Of a stretch of 64,000 nt of DNA, positions 63,538 through 64,000 are shown in pieces. The notes beneath the pieces were generated by a model, which was not told where the DNA came from, ran no database searches, and was given only the letters and a program-made list of their open reading frames with translations. A program made the position numbers and the translations under genes. Numbering within the stretch: the stretch's first letter is position 1; each line of letters opens with the position of its first letter. Where the stretch lies: NCBI GenBank assembly GCA_014529385.2, contig CM043959.1:88333529-88397528 (forward strand), given 5' to 3'. Source of the stretch: Adiantum capillus-veneris (Eukaryota; Streptophyta; Polypodiopsida; Polypodiales; Pteridaceae).

Positions 63538-64000
63538 CAATGCAGAAGATACAATGTTTAATGTCTTTGTTTATCATGGGAAAAATGTGGAGTAGGGTCC
63601 ATATTTGCTAATAGTGTCATAATTGTCTAAGCTCATGCATTCCACCCAGAATGTTATGCATAGATTATGTCATAATTGTCTAAGCCATTATACCAGCCTC
63701 GGGATGGTGGAGTCTCTAGAATAAGTACGGAGGTGGCGGCGATACAGTCTCCCTTAAGGCTTTCAAAATGGTAGCAGAAGGTGCGCTCTGATGAGACTCA
63801 AGGCAGAGGCAGAAAAGTCAACTCATTACATGCACAATAACATGTGGCCTATTACTGGATAGCCCCACTAGCTCTATCCTCAACAACTTTGCAAATCCCC
63901 CCCCCAACACACCACACACACACAGCTAGAGGACGACTAGCCCAAGAGAGGGCATTGGAGGAGTTTTTCCCCCCCCTTTGTGGGGCTTGGGAGACAAAGA
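63472..64000 (+). other. Intron 1 of the DUF309 gene (start)
   Basis: Starts with GTAGAG and at once enters a GA microsatellite (63475-63534). A 25-bp phrase with GTCATAATTGTCTAAGC is repeated at 63616 and 63669, and C-rich tracts lie near 63895 and 63970. No second exon is recognisable before the window ends. Confidence 0.55.
63475..63534. repeat. (GA)n microsatellite at the intron start
   Basis: About 30 GA units directly downstream of the 5' splice site. Confidence 0.96.

Noticed and set aside
1-64000. tRNA or rRNA genes
   Set aside because: The only tRNA-like strings are short primer-binding sites next to LTRs; no cloverleaf or rRNA core was recognised by eye. A tRNAscan or Rfam run would settle it.

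Overview
The window looks like nuclear DNA of a land plant with a repeat-rich genome. Evidence: nested LTR retrotransposons (Copia and Gypsy) with tRNA-Met-type primer sites, plant-type LINEs, GT-AG introns, long CT/GA microsatellites, and the first exon of a DUF309 gene whose plant relatives are usually plastid-targeted. Style suggests a fern or other non-seed plant, but nothing proves it. Almost all coding sequence is transposon-derived and most is broken by stops and frameshifts. The only clear host gene is the DUF309 exon at the right edge.

Layout. 1-1655: 3' end of a Copia element (Copia-A) inserted in a minus-strand Gypsy (1656-4858, perhaps with LTR sequence to about 6000). 6360-7165: fragment of Copia-B. 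7207-8513: two LTRs separated by only a primer-binding site. 8960-9890 and 23400-25380: two pieces of what appears to be one LINE. Between them, about 9.9-23.4 kb, lies the most unusual block. It holds a minus-strand DDE transposase gene of an animal/plant family that I place tentatively near Sola. A convergent plus-strand gene encodes a coiled-coil plus RING-like protein and is followed by an FCP1/HAD-phosphatase-like module. Three minisatellite arrays in the block share a GGTACTT core. A young non-autonomous Copia (18382-22133, TSD AAAGG) sits in the transposase intron.

25437-38151: a minus-strand LINE leads into an 11-kb array of four head-to-tail units of about 2.75 kb. Each unit is LINE antisense, then Gypsy LTR, then Gypsy gag. 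The last unit runs on into Gypsy-C gag and protease. 38925-47126: a deleted minus-strand Gypsy with 1-kb LTRs sits inside Gypsy-C. It contains a plus-strand LINE (40572-45185, TSD GAGTG), which itself contains an LTR-like insert. 47127-47990 resumes Gypsy RT. A different Gypsy (Gypsy-D) supplies RNase H and integrase to 50392, followed by an unrecognised 115-aa ORF.

51870-59769: a full-length but decayed minus-strand Copia-B (TSD CACAT), interrupted at 55329-58207 by a very young gag-only element of TR-GAG type (TSD TGACA). 60431-62390: a fold-back structure with internal tandem and direct repeats. 62673-62910: a nearly perfect 122-bp duplication. 63085-63471: DUF309 exon 1.

The nesting gives a clear order of events. 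Copia-B and the Gypsies are old. The four-unit array formed after Gypsy-C had joined the LINE. TR-GAG and the non-autonomous Copia are recent, with LTR differences of about 1-2%.
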